From Sphingobacteriaceae bacterium (GTDB lineage: Bacteria; Bacteroidota; Bacteroidia; Sphingobacteriales; Sphingobacteriaceae), in NCBI GenBank assembly GCA_017745075.1, contig JAGIAD010000011.1, forward strand, positions 1-64,000: a stretch of DNA of 64,000 bases. Reading direction: 5' to 3'. The notes under the pieces are model-generated. The model had not been told where the DNA came from and did not search any database. It saw only the letters and a program-made list of their open reading frames with translations. Shown in pieces: positions 15,792 to 25,470 of this stretch. The position numbers and the translations under genes are program-made. Numbering within the stretch: position 1 is the stretch's first letter; each line of letters starts with the position of its first letter.

Positions 15792-17012
15792 ATGAGAAGA
15801 AAACTCAATCTATTACCACTCCTGGTAGTTGCAATTATATTTTTTGCCCTGAACGCCTATGTATTATCAGGCCTGGGTACCATCAATCAATCCGGTTTGC
15901 TCAGTCCTATTTTCTGGATTTTTATTGTCAGTTTAACTTTCTCGCTGTTATTCGCGATTCAGCAAATGCGTATTCAGGGCATTAACCGGTTTTTCCAGAT
16001 CGTTAGCCATGCTTTTCTGATTGTTTTCGTTGCTGAAGTTGTTTTCGCTTTTTTTCTGCTCCTTGGCGATGTTTACCGGTTATCGATTGCGCTGGCCACT
16101 AATTTTGAACCTGGCGGCTTCCACATTACAGGGCGCAGCAATTATTGGGTCGATTTTGCCTTTGTCATGTTTTGCTTAACCATTGCTTTATTTGCCTACG
16201 GTATAACCCAGGGAAAATATGCTTACCGCGTAATTAAACATACCTTGTACTTTAACGACCTGCCTGCGGCTTTTGACGGTTTTACCCTCACCCAGATTTC
16301 GGATGTACATGCCGGCAGTTTCACCAACCCCAAGGCAGTACAAAAAGGCATCGACATGATTAACGCCCAAAAAAGCGACCTGTTTGTTTTCACTGGTGAC
16401 CTGGTGAATAATGCCGCTTCAGAAATCGTGCCTTACATTGGTCATTTCGCCCAGATTAAAGCGCCCTTCGGACAATTTTCTGTTTTAGGCAACCACGATT
16501 ATGGCGATTATGTCAAATGGCCAACGGAAGAAAATAAAATACAGAATTTAAAACAGTTAAAAGCTTACCATAAAGAACTCGGCTTTAAACTTTTACTGGA
16601 TGAACATGTAGAACTGCATAAAAAAGGCGATAAAATTATCCTTGCAGGAATAGAAAACTGGGGAATTGGTTTTGGCGAACGCGGCGACCTGAACAAAGCG
16701 CTTCAACATACGGATGTGAATGATTTTAAAATTCTTTTATCACACGATCCATCACATTGGGATGCACAGGTAAAAAACTATCCATCTAAAATCCAGCTAT
16801 CTTTGGCCGGACATACTCACGGCATGCAGTTCGGTATCGAAGCTTTCGGAATTAAATGGAGCCCTGTAAAATACCGTTATAAACATTGGGCAGGCATCAA
16901 GACCGAAAACGGCAGGTACTTAAATGTAAACCGCGGTTTCGGTTTCCTTGGCTTTTCAGGCCGGATCGGTATCTGGCCGGAGATTACGGTAATTGAATTG
17001 AAGAGGAAATAA
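15792..17012 (+). CDS. Membrane-anchored metallophosphoesterase
   Basis: 406 aa. Four N-terminal hydrophobic segments (about residues 5-27, 37-56, 70-95 and 115-140) precede a calcineurin-like phosphoesterase domain with all five metal motifs: QISDVHAG, FTGDLVNN, GNHDYGD, LLSHDPSHW and AGHTHGMQFG. Members of this class face the cytoplasm or periplasm and hydrolyse phosphodiesters or phospholipid headgroups; the substrate here is not known. Monocistronic, divergent from the Rrf2 gene and convergent with the TonB receptor gene. Confidence 0.9.
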   Translation: MRRKLNLLPLLVVAIIFFALNAYVLSGLGTINQSGLLSPIFWIFIVSLTFSLLFAIQQMRIQGINRFFQIVSHAFLIVFVAEVVFAFFLLLGDVYRLSIALATNFEPGGFHITGRSNYWVDFAFVMFCLTIALFAYGITQGKYAYRVIKHTLYFNDLPAAFDGFTLTQISDVHAGSFTNPKAVQKGIDMINAQKSDLFVFTGDLVNNAASEIVPYIGHFAQIKAPFGQFSVLGNHDYGDYVKWPTEENKIQNLKQLKAYHKELGFKLLLDEHVELHKKGDKIILAGIENWGIGFGERGDLNKALQHTDVNDFKILLSHDPSHWDAQVKNYPSKIQLSLAGHTHGMQFGIEAFGIKWSPVKYRYKHWAGIKTENGRYLNVNRGFGFLGFSGRIGIWPEITVIELKRK

Positions 17013-17043
17013 AATCATTATTGCCATCTATTCTTTCTAAAAA

Positions 17044-17159
17044 AGGTCGTCATCTCGACTGGAGCGTAGCGGAATGGAGAGATCTATCTCTATAGATTTA
17101 GCTTCGCTGAGCACTTCGTGGTTCTCGACTTCGTTGCACTTCGCTCGAAATGACGACCT
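17044..17159. repeat. Palindromic repeat between convergent genes
   Basis: Arms AGGTCGTCATCTCGA and TCGAAATGACGACCT pair with one mismatch and bound a 116-bp element carrying GGAATGGAGAGATCTATC. Placed between two convergent stops, it could act as a bidirectional terminator. Confidence 0.8.
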
Positions 17160-17173
17160 GGGTAAAAGCAAAC

Positions 17174-19609
17174 CTAGTAATTAAGCGTATAGGTTAAATT
17201 ATACGTACGGCCGCGGCCAGCATAATAAAAGGTTGGTTTTTGCGCCAAAGCTGCATATAAATATTGTGAACGCTGGCTCCAAATGGTTTGATAATCTTTG
17301 TTCAGCAGGTTTTGTACGCCGATAGACAGGCTTCCCGTGAATATTTTAACCGATCCCAATAAATCAACAGTGGTATACCCCTTTAATTCATATTCAACTG
17401 GTTTATTTTGAACAATAGAAATACCTTTTGAATCGAATGAGTGGAAAACCTGTGCTTTTAAACCAAATACTTTACCATTATAACCTAAATAACCTGCCAG
17501 TTTAGATGGACTGGCTACGGTTACATCCTGTAAAGACCAGGTCCCATCAGTATTTTGTTTCTGTGTTTTGATGTATAAACCATTAGCGCCTGCTTCAAAA
17601 CCATTTTTCAGGTTCAATGATAACGAACCTTCAACACCGATATTTCTAACTTTTTCATCAAAAACTTCGATATTAAATGTGCTGTTGGTTTTTACATTTT
17701 TATCTGACAGGGCATAGAAACCAGCTACCTGTGCATTAAATATGCCTGTGCGGTAACGGTAGCCTGCTTCGTATTGTTCTGTTTTGATACCGGTTAAAGG
17801 AGAACTGGCTACATTGATTGAGTTGCCCAGGTTCCAGTTGGTACCGGCCAGAGTATAAGTACCCTGTCCATAATATTTAGCAGGATCGGCTAAATTAAAT
17901 CCTTGTGAAAAGTTAACCCAAACCTGTTGTGGTGCATTAATTTTTACCACGAGGCCGGCATTTAACAGGTTCACATCATAGTGGTTTTTGCCACCTGCAA
18001 TGGCCGTAGCAGTTCTACCCACGCCATAAGCCAAAGGTACAGCTGCACTGGTGCCTACAAAATCGCCAACTTTAACAAACATTCTTTGCTGACGAACGCC
18101 TCCCGATAAACTTAAAAAGTCAGTTACCTTAACCTGTGCCTGTAAAAAACCAGATAAACCATTTACCCTAAAGTTTGGATAACGCGCAATAGTAGCTACC
18201 GTAGCGTTGTTTAAACCACCAGATGCAAAGGCTTTTGCCCTATCAAATAAAGCCTGCTGCGCATTAAAGTTTTCATTGTCAGCATCGATACCATAGGTCA
18301 GGTTTAGCCGGTTCCAATCTTTGTTCAATACCAGCTTTAAAGCGCTATAATTGGTGTTTTGAATGGATGAACCACTGTAAAGCACACCCGGTATTGCAGC
18401 CTGACCAGGGAATGGATGGAAGCTAAACCGCTCATTTCTGGCAGCAGCCTGTATGTAAAGCGTTTGTCCGCCAAGGATTTCACTTGCCTGGTAATTGGCA
18501 TTGATATTGGCCCTGCTCGTTTTTGGATCTACATCTGAAGAATAACCATTCCTCATTTGCAATAAAGCGGGGTTAGACAACAGACCGGCATAGTTGGTGC
18601 CTAAGAACAAGTCTTTATCGCCACGGTAACCCGAATTGTAATATTGGGCGTTCACCGATAGTTTCTGATAATCGCTCAACTTAAATTCAGCGCTTCCGAA
18701 AAAATCGAATGATTGGTTATACTGCAAATCGGTTTGCGTGATATCAGTAAAAATCTGCTTTCCATCAGCGCCATAAGCGGCATTGTTTTTTTGAAAAGCC
18801 ATGCCAATACGTCCGTTCCAATCTTTGCTACCACCAGAAATGGCTTGTGCTACGCGTACATCATGATCACTTTTTTCCTTCAATCCGCTGCGAACGCCTA
18901 CCTGTGTAGTGAAACTTGGCTGGCTGTCCTGCCCTTTTTTAGTGATGATATTGATAATACCACCTGTTGCGCCGCCACCATAAACGGCACTTGCGCCAGA
19001 TAAAACTTCGATACGTTCGATGTTAAAAGGATCGATGGATTCGAACTGGCGGCTTACACCGCGCGTACTGTTTAACGATACCCCATCAATCATCACCAAT
19101 GCATCCCTGCCACGCTGGTTCTGTCCGTAGTTGGTGCGCCCTTCCGGACCAGCATCCAAGCTTGGGATCAATTGTGCCAATGTTTGCTTTAAAGGAATAC
19201 CCGCACGGGCCTGTTCCTGGATTTTTGCACCATCAACAACCCAAACTGTACCCGGTATTTCGCTGATTTTGGTTGGCTTACGCGATGAAACCACTACCAC
19301 TTCCTGCATATTAGCGGTTGGGCTCAGCTTAATAGTTAAGCTAACAGCCTGGTTGTTAACTAAATTAACTTTTTGCAGTACAGTGGTATAACCTACATAG
19401 CTTACCTGTAAAACGTAAGCACCTTCGGTTAATTTTAGTTCAAAAGTACCATCTGCATTTGTTGTAGCAGAGGTGCCCTTTCCTTCCACTTTAACATTTG
19501 CCCCGGCTAGCGGAGCAGTTTCTCCAAGCACTTTACCGGTTATGGTCTGTGCTTTGCCTGTAAGAATTAACCCACAGATCAGGATTACAATCAAGTATAG
19601 ATTCTTCAT
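17174..19609 (-). CDS. TonB-dependent outer-membrane receptor, probable ferric siderophore receptor
   Basis: 811 aa. A type I signal peptide (to about residue 20) is followed by a carboxypeptidase-regulatory-like beta domain (residues ~22-95, TITGKVLGETAPLAGANVKV). A plug domain holds SEIPGTVWVVDGAKIQEQ, the GRDALVMIDGVSLNSTRG block and GASAVYGGGATGGIINIITKKG. The remainder is a 22-stranded barrel ending in NLTYTLNY, with a terminal aromatic. The position, divergent from an NIS siderophore operon and sharing its promoter region, points to uptake of that siderophore. It ends in a repeat-bounded convergent gap. Confidence 0.9.
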   Translation of the reverse strand: MKNLYLIVILICGLILTGKAQTITGKVLGETAPLAGANVKVEGKGTSATTNADGTFELKLTEGAYVLQVSYVGYTTVLQKVNLVNNQAVSLTIKLSPTANMQEVVVVSSRKPTKISEIPGTVWVVDGAKIQEQARAGIPLKQTLAQLIPSLDAGPEGRTNYGQNQRGRDALVMIDGVSLNSTRGVSRQFESIDPFNIERIEVLSGASAVYGGGATGGIINIITKKGQDSQPSFTTQVGVRSGLKEKSDHDVRVAQAISGGSKDWNGRIGMAFQKNNAAYGADGKQIFTDITQTDLQYNQSFDFFGSAEFKLSDYQKLSVNAQYYNSGYRGDKDLFLGTNYAGLLSNPALLQMRNGYSSDVDPKTSRANINANYQASEILGGQTLYIQAAARNERFSFHPFPGQAAIPGVLYSGSSIQNTNYSALKLVLNKDWNRLNLTYGIDADNENFNAQQALFDRAKAFASGGLNNATVATIARYPNFRVNGLSGFLQAQVKVTDFLSLSGGVRQQRMFVKVGDFVGTSAAVPLAYGVGRTATAIAGGKNHYDVNLLNAGLVVKINAPQQVWVNFSQGFNLADPAKYYGQGTYTLAGTNWNLGNSINVASSPLTGIKTEQYEAGYRYRTGIFNAQVAGFYALSDKNVKTNSTFNIEVFDEKVRNIGVEGSLSLNLKNGFEAGANGLYIKTQKQNTDGTWSLQDVTVASPSKLAGYLGYNGKVFGLKAQVFHSFDSKGISIVQNKPVEYELKGYTTVDLLGSVKIFTGSLSIGVQNLLNKDYQTIWSQRSQYLYAALAQKPTFYYAGRGRTYNLTYTLNY

Positions 19610-19642
19610 TAATAATTATTTTTTTGCGCAAATCAATCATTA

Positions 19643-19661
19643 ATTTAGATTAAATCCAAAT
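19643..19661. promoter_or_regulatory. Candidate iron-regulator box 1
   Basis: ATTTAGATT-A-AATCCAAAT is a 9-1-9 inverted repeat matching at 8 of 9 pairs. It lies 34 bp upstream of the TonB receptor start. Its shape fits a Fur- or DtxR-type site; which one cannot be decided from sequence. Confidence 0.5.
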
Positions 19662-19757
19662 AAATTAGTTAACTACTTAATGAATAACACATAAAATGCA
19701 CCATAAAATCAACCATAACTGACTACAAAACAGAACTTTAAAAATATTTTAAATATT

Positions 19758-19776
19758 ATTTTTAATCAATCTAAAT
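19758..19776. promoter_or_regulatory. Candidate iron-regulator box 2
   Basis: ATTTTTAAT-C-AATCTAAAT has the same AATCTAAAT half-site as box 1 (reverse strand ATTTAGATT) with a weaker partner arm (6 of 9). It is 143 bp upstream of the siderophore decarboxylase start. The remainder of this 309-bp intergenic region is AT-rich with a small ACCGG/CCGGT hairpin at 19861-19877. Confidence 0.4.
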
Positions 19777-19918
19777 AAACACATACCTTAGCAACTGAAA
19801 TATTTCGCTAAAAACGGTTACTAAGTTCAACGCATCAGGTTAGCTAATTACTCATACAATACCGGTCTTACAGCCGGTTGTTTATTGCCCTTTAAACCTA
19901 AATTTTGAAAAATTAAAA

Positions 19919-21460
19919 ATGTTTGCATCAGATCTCGAAAAACATGAGCTTATAGATTTCCTCACGGAAAGTCCGACGAAGGAAATCTTTCACCACGAAA
20001 ATGAAGAGGAATACCTCCACGCAGTTGGTAAGGTTAGCCAGGCGGTAAAGAAATTCCTTAACCACAATCAAAAGCCATTCAGCGGGGCAACGCCTGCCCA
20101 GTTAAGGCCTTTGTTTGATGCCGTTGAATTTGAAAAAACGCACGACAACTACGATTCGTTGCTTAAAGAGGTAGAGCAGCTTTACACCAATCATGCCGTT
20201 GCTTTCCACCACCCTGCCTACATTGCACATTTAAACTGTCCGGTTGTGATCCCTGCAGTTGCGGCCGAGGTAATGATTTCATCAATCAATTCGTCTATTG
20301 ATACCTGGGATCAAAGTGCAGGCGGAACCTTGATTGAGCAGAAACTGATCGAATGGACCTGCGATCAGATCGGTTACAGCAAAAAAGCCGATGGTATATT
20401 TACCAGTGGCGGTACACAAAGCAATTTAATGGGACTTTTACTGGCACGCGATCATTATGCTGCTACCATTTTAAACCACAACATCAAACTACACGGCTTA
20501 CCTGCAGAAGCTTCCAAATTCAGGATTTTCGTTTCGGAGAAGGCACACTTCAGTATTCAGAAAAATGCTTCACTATTGGGTTTGGGCGAAAAATCGGTCA
20601 TCAAAATTAAAACCGACCGCAGTTTCAGGATGAATACGGTTTTATTGGAAGATGCTATTAAACGCGAAATTGCCCAGGGTAATATTCCTATTGCAGTGGT
20701 GGGCACTGCTGGCACTACTGATTTTGGAAATATAGATCCATTGAAAGAACTGGCTTCCATCGCTAAAAAACACAATACCTGGTTCCATATCGATGCAGCC
20801 TATGGCTGTGGCTTGTTATTAACCGATAAATACCGCAGCTTGCTTAGCGGCATTGAACAGGCCCATTCGGTTACGGTTGATTACCATAAATCGTTCTTTC
20901 AGCCGGTAAGCAGCAGTGGTTTTCTGGTAAACGATAAAAAATATTTCAACCTGATTACGCATCATGCCGATTATCTGAATCCAAAAGACCACGATGAGGA
21001 TGGACTGCCCAACCAGGTAAATAAATCGATACAGACTACCCGCAGGTTCGATGCATTGAAACTCTGGTTTACACTCAGGATGATGGGCAGAAACAAATTA
21101 GGAGGCTATTTCAACACTATTATCGAAACCGCAGCCCAAATTGCAGATCGTTTACAGGCAGACAGTGATTTTGAGCTGATGAACGAATCGGATATCAGCG
21201 CATTGGTTTTCCGTTATCGTCCTAAAAACTTGGTTTTAAATGTCTGCGCCATGAACCAGTACATCAAAAAGGCTATGTTCAACGAAGGAAAAGCCCTCAT
21301 TGCAGGTACCAAGATCAATCAGCAATTCTACCTCAAGTTTACCCTACTTAATCCGCTAACTACGCTTAGCGATATTGAAAACATTATTAAAATCATTAAA
21401 AAACACGGAAATGAATACGTTAGACTCAACATCGCTTCAGCAGATTTCAGAAGAAACTAA
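19919..21460 (+). CDS. PLP-dependent group II decarboxylase (siderophore diamine synthesis)
   Basis: 513 aa. Pyridoxal-phosphate fold type I with FTSGGTQSNLMGLLLARD, WFHIDAAYGCGLLL and the Schiff-base lysine in VDYHKSFFQPVSSSGF. Closest in type to the lysine, ornithine or 2,4-diaminobutyrate decarboxylases found in NIS siderophore operons, such as DesA. The lack of a diaminobutyrate aminotransferase gene favours lysine or ornithine as substrate, giving cadaverine or putrescine for later N-hydroxylation. First gene of the siderophore operon; its end overlaps the next gene by 50 bp. Confidence 0.88.
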   Translation: MFASDLEKHELIDFLTESPTKEIFHHENEEEYLHAVGKVSQAVKKFLNHNQKPFSGATPAQLRPLFDAVEFEKTHDNYDSLLKEVEQLYTNHAVAFHHPAYIAHLNCPVVIPAVAAEVMISSINSSIDTWDQSAGGTLIEQKLIEWTCDQIGYSKKADGIFTSGGTQSNLMGLLLARDHYAATILNHNIKLHGLPAEASKFRIFVSEKAHFSIQKNASLLGLGEKSVIKIKTDRSFRMNTVLLEDAIKREIAQGNIPIAVVGTAGTTDFGNIDPLKELASIAKKHNTWFHIDAAYGCGLLLTDKYRSLLSGIEQAHSVTVDYHKSFFQPVSSSGFLVNDKKYFNLITHHADYLNPKDHDEDGLPNQVNKSIQTTRRFDALKLWFTLRMMGRNKLGGYFNTIIETAAQIADRLQADSDFELMNESDISALVFRYRPKNLVLNVCAMNQYIKKAMFNEGKALIAGTKINQQFYLKFTLLNPLTTLSDIENIIKIIKKHGNEYVRLNIASADFRRN

Positions 21461-23864
21461 CTTTAATGCCCTTCTAAACAGTTACTGCCGGGAATTTAAC
21501 AACTGGAGCCGTTACGCGAGCGTTCCAAAGTACGATGTGCCGCTTGCTGCTTACCTGGTTACCACGACCGACAGGCTGCATATCAGGTTCGATTTCAGCA
21601 CCATTGGTTCGGAAGTATATGCGCCTTTAAAATTTTATGCAGACAGCGGACGTCATGTATTCAATTTCCCGGTAATCGAACGTAATATTGCTACAGATGC
21701 AATTAACCCGATCAGCATTTTCAGGTTTATGGAGCTGGCCATCGGGTTTAGCTCCAAAGAGTTCCCGGATGCTGATGCTGCCATTGTTAACGAACGTTTA
21801 ACCAACAGCGTAGAAAACCTGCAGCTGTTCCTGGCTTATTTTAAGCAGAATGGCAAACCGGTAAATTTTGCCAAAATGAGCTTTATAGAAGCTGAACAAT
21901 CACTGTTTTTAGGTCATAACGCCCATCCCCTGCCAAAAGGCCGGTCGGGTTTCAACAATAAGGAAGAACTGTTTAAATTTTCTCCGGAAACAAAAGGGCA
22001 ATTCCAACTGGCTTACTTTTTAATTGCTGCAGATAACATTAATGAGAAAAATGCAGAGGGCTTTGACATTACAGATCTTTTTAGGATTGAGCTTTTGGAT
22101 AGTGGAAACCAGGATCTTATTGCCTTATTGGATCGGCATCCAAATCATAAAGTGGTACCAATGCACCCCTGGGAAGCCGCACATCTGTTAACTCTGCCAG
22201 CCGTGCGGGCCATGGAGGAAGAAAAATTATTGATCTATCTTGGCTGTTTTGGCGATTCTTACACGCCAACGTCATCAGTAAGAACAGTTTACAATGCGAC
22301 GAGCGATTGGATGCTAAAGTTCTCTTTACATGTAAAAATAACCAACTCGGAGCGGGTAAATCTGGTAAGAGAGCTTCATCGTGGTTACGACGTGAGTAAG
22401 CTTTTAAAAACAGCATACGGGAAAGCCGCCAGGGCCGAATTCCCGGAGATTGAATTTATTACTGATCCGGCATTTATCACCGTAAACTACCAGGGCGAAA
22501 CAATTGATGGTTTTAACATCAGCATTAGGCAGAATCCCTTTAAGGAAGAAGATGCGGGGAAAAATGTAAGTTTATTGGCCGCGCTCTGCCAGGATGGCTT
22601 ATTAGGACAGAAACCCAGAATTGCGCATATCATCGAGGAAGCATCGATTAATAAAAACAAAACGCTTGCATACACTGCTGTAAACTGGTTTAAACAATAT
22701 CTGCACCTTTGCGTAGCACCAATTGTTGGCCTTTACAACAATTTCGGAATGGCTTTCGAGTTTCATCAGCAAAATGTGATGCTGGAGCTGGACAAGGATT
22801 TTTATCCTGCCAAATTATATTTCAGAGATAACCAAGGGTATTTCTTCAGCGATGCCAAAGCCGAAGCTTTAGCAGCCGTTTACCCGGGTATTGCTGCCGA
22901 AAGCGGATCCATCGTCCCCAATGAATACATTATTCCCAAACTCACCTACTACCTACTCATTAACAACATCTTAGGGGTAGTTAATGCCATTGCCAGCAAT
23001 GGTCTGGCTGACGAAAAAACCCTGATTGACCTGGTTTACCTCGAGTTTAAACAATTTGAGAACAGCGATAGCACCGGTTTGGTAGATTATATCATCAACC
23101 GCCGCAGCTGGGAAGTAAAGGGCAATTTACTGACCAACCTTTGCAATATCGACGAAGCGAGTGCACCAATTGATAATCCGGCCATTTACCGCGAATTCCC
23201 TAACCCATTGGCCAAATATTTCTTCTCCGAAAACCTGATCAAGCCAAAAACCATGGATGTATTGTACAGCAGGTTTTTTCCAAAAGAAAATGTAACCATC
23301 AATATCCGCCCGTTTAATATCGACAGCGATCTGGAGATGGTACACGATTGGTTTAACCAGGAACATGCCAAACCGATCTGGAAAATGGATGGCCCTATTA
23401 AAGACCTAGAGTTATTTTACAGAACCCTACTACCAAATGACGCTTCGCACAGCTTTATTGGGGAAATAAATGGCGAACCCACCTTTACAATAGAACCTTA
23501 CTGGCCTATGCGCGATGGCGTAGGTGCCTGTTACGAAGCACTTATGACTGATTATGGCGCACATTTATTGATTGCTCCAACGGATAAGGACAAAAAATTC
23601 AGTTTTGAAACCGGTCAGGCCCTAATGGATTTCATTTTCGAACAGCCGGAAGTAGGCAAATGTATCGGTGAAGCAGCTGTTGAAAGCCGGGCGATGCACA
23701 TTTTTGTTACCAGATTGGGGTTCAAATTAGAGAAAGTAATCCAAATGCCTTATAAAATGGCGAACCTGACTTTCTGCTACCGCGACTGGTATTGGGAGAA
23801 ATATCCCGAAGCCAAAGCATATGCCATGATGAAACTGGGACAATTTGAAGCGGAGGAAATTTAA
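21411..23864 (+). CDS. Fusion: IucA/IucC-type NIS synthetase + GNAT acyltransferase
   Basis: 817 aa from the ATG at 21411 (MNTLDSTSLQQ), inside the end of the decarboxylase gene. Residues ~20-610 form a complete NIS synthetase: GHNAHPLPKGRSGF, PMHPWEAAHLL, TSSVRTVYN, KFSLHVKITNSERVNL and the catalytic EFHQQNVML. Residues ~630-817 form an acyltransferase of the AlcB/IucB/DesC type, with NIRPFNIDSDLEMVHDWF, GEINGEPTFTIEPYW and MANLTFCYRDWYWEKYPEA. One protein would both acylate the hydroxydiamine and condense a carboxylate with it. The acyl group (acetyl, succinyl) is not determinable. Stop is 1 nt before the next ATG. Confidence 0.9.
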   Translation: MNTLDSTSLQQISEETNFNALLNSYCREFNNWSRYASVPKYDVPLAAYLVTTTDRLHIRFDFSTIGSEVYAPLKFYADSGRHVFNFPVIERNIATDAINPISIFRFMELAIGFSSKEFPDADAAIVNERLTNSVENLQLFLAYFKQNGKPVNFAKMSFIEAEQSLFLGHNAHPLPKGRSGFNNKEELFKFSPETKGQFQLAYFLIAADNINEKNAEGFDITDLFRIELLDSGNQDLIALLDRHPNHKVVPMHPWEAAHLLTLPAVRAMEEEKLLIYLGCFGDSYTPTSSVRTVYNATSDWMLKFSLHVKITNSERVNLVRELHRGYDVSKLLKTAYGKAARAEFPEIEFITDPAFITVNYQGETIDGFNISIRQNPFKEEDAGKNVSLLAALCQDGLLGQKPRIAHIIEEASINKNKTLAYTAVNWFKQYLHLCVAPIVGLYNNFGMAFEFHQQNVMLELDKDFYPAKLYFRDNQGYFFSDAKAEALAAVYPGIAAESGSIVPNEYIIPKLTYYLLINNILGVVNAIASNGLADEKTLIDLVYLEFKQFENSDSTGLVDYIINRRSWEVKGNLLTNLCNIDEASAPIDNPAIYREFPNPLAKYFFSENLIKPKTMDVLYSRFFPKENVTINIRPFNIDSDLEMVHDWFNQEHAKPIWKMDGPIKDLELFYRTLLPNDASHSFIGEINGEPTFTIEPYWPMRDGVGACYEALMTDYGAHLLIAPTDKDKKFSFETGQALMDFIFEQPEVGKCIGEAAVESRAMHIFVTRLGFKLEKVIQMPYKMANLTFCYRDWYWEKYPEAKAYAMMKLGQFEAEEI

Positions 23865-23865
23865 C

Positions 23866-25245
23866 ATGAAGGAACAGAAAATATACGACATTGTGGGCAT
23901 CGGTATAGGTCCGTTTAATCTGGGGCTGGCTGCTTTGTGTGCACCGATAGAAAGCCTATCAACACTATTTTTAGATCAGGCAGGCGAATTTAACTGGCAT
24001 CCGGGTATGATGCTGAGCGATGCCACGCTACAGGTCCCTTTTATGGCCGATCTCGTTACCATGGCTGATCCAACGAGCCCGTACAGTTTTTTAAATTATC
24101 TGAAACAGACCGACCGGATCTATAAATTCTACATCAGGGAAGATTTTTTCGTACTGCGTAAAGAATATAATGCTTATTGTAAATGGGTCATTACTCATTT
24201 AAAAAACTGCCATTTTGGGCAAAAAGTAAGTAATATAAGTTATGGTAAGGGCATTTATCAGATAGAAAAGGTGGATCAGGATACTGGCGCTACAGAAATT
24301 ATTTTTGCCAAAAAGATAGTTCTTGGAACAGGTACAACCCCCAAAGTACCCGCTTTTGTTGATCCAACTGTTCACCAACTTGCCATACATTCATCGGAGT
24401 ATTTAAAGTTTAAACAAACCTTACTGGAGCAAAAAACGGTCAGCATTATTGGTTCGGGACAAAGTGCCGCAGAAATTTTCTACGATCTGTTGCCTGAAAC
24501 AGAAAGCGGCTTAAAACTGAAATGGTTTACACGTCCGGACAGGTTCTTCCCGATGGAATATTCGAAATTAACCCTCGAGCTTACCTCGCCGGAATACGTA
24601 GATCATTTTTACAACTTAAGCGATACCAGGCGGAAACAGCTTTTAAGCAAACAGAATCCTTTATTTAAAGGGATCAATTTCGAGCTGATCAACCAGATTT
24701 TCGATAAACTCTACGAATTGAGTGTTGATGGTAAAAAAATCAATGCCGAATTGATGCCGAACTGCCAGTTGAACAACCTAAGTGTAAATCATGATGGCAG
24801 TTATCAACTCGATTTTTATCATACCGAAAGTGAAAAAGATTTTGCAGTTGCTACTGACGCAGTGGTGTTAGCTACAGGTTACAAATACAACGAACCTGGC
24901 TTTTTATCGGCGGTTAACGAACGTATTGCACGTAATACAGATGGACTTTTTCAGGTACAACGCAATTATGCCATCGACATCAATGGTAACGAGATCTTTG
25001 TTCAGAACGCCGAACTGCACACGCATGGGTTTGTGACGCCCGATCTGGGCATGGGTGCTTATCGCAATGCATCCATTATCAATGCCATTTTAGGCTTCGA
25101 AATCTACCCAGTAGAAAAACGGATTGCTTTCCAGCAGTTTAGTGTAAATGATGAACTACATGCACCTGAACAAGCTCAAGATGATCATTCGAAAATGGGG
25201 TATGAAGTCAGGGACAGCAAGGTTGAGCCCGTAGAAACGCCTTAA
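23866..25245 (+). CDS. L-lysine/ornithine or diamine N-monooxygenase (siderophore)
   Basis: 459 aa from the ATG at 23866, preceded by GGAGG 9 nt upstream. FAD- and NADPH-dependent N-hydroxylase of the IucD/AlcA/DesB class. FAD loop VGIGIGPFNLGLAAL is near residue 10, FNWHPGMML and QVPFMADLVTMADPTSPYSF follow, the NADPH loop SIIGSGQSAAEIF is near residue 195, and VVLATGYKY is near residue 335. It makes the hydroxylamine that the acyltransferase domain turns into a hydroxamate. The last ~30 residues are low-complexity and unlike the family. Confidence 0.92.
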   Translation: MKEQKIYDIVGIGIGPFNLGLAALCAPIESLSTLFLDQAGEFNWHPGMMLSDATLQVPFMADLVTMADPTSPYSFLNYLKQTDRIYKFYIREDFFVLRKEYNAYCKWVITHLKNCHFGQKVSNISYGKGIYQIEKVDQDTGATEIIFAKKIVLGTGTTPKVPAFVDPTVHQLAIHSSEYLKFKQTLLEQKTVSIIGSGQSAAEIFYDLLPETESGLKLKWFTRPDRFFPMEYSKLTLELTSPEYVDHFYNLSDTRRKQLLSKQNPLFKGINFELINQIFDKLYELSVDGKKINAELMPNCQLNNLSVNHDGSYQLDFYHTESEKDFAVATDAVVLATGYKYNEPGFLSAVNERIARNTDGLFQVQRNYAIDINGNEIFVQNAELHTHGFVTPDLGMGAYRNASIINAILGFEIYPVEKRIAFQQFSVNDELHAPEQAQDDHSKMGYEVRDSKVEPVETP

Positions 25246-25288
25246 AGGCAGGATTGATCCATCGACAAGCTCAAAGATCACATATAAT

Positions 25289-25446
25289 TGGTCGGGATTT
25301 GTAATCCCGGCCATAGCGGACCGGATTTAAAATCCGGAGTACCAAAAGTCCAGATTACAAATCTGAACTAACATAGTATTAATTAAACACTGCTGGTCGG
25401 GATTTGTAATCCCGACCATTGAAAACCGGATTTAAAATCCGGACTA
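25289..25446. repeat. Two-copy palindromic repeat inside the siderophore operon
   Basis: Two units (25289-25341 and 25394-25446) each read TGGTCGGGATTTGTAATCCC then CCGGATTTAAAATCCGGA, and each of these blocks is itself a palindrome. They fill the 225-bp gap between the monooxygenase and the second synthetase. As RNA each forms two stem-loops that could lower expression of the last gene. Confidence 0.85.
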
Positions 25447-25470
25447 ACAACTTAAAAAAAATTAAATACC

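Noticed and set aside
19861-19877. ACCGG/CCGGT hairpin upstream of the decarboxylase gene as a riboswitch or terminator.
   Set aside because: Only a 5-bp stem with an 8-nt loop and no T-run; too weak to call.
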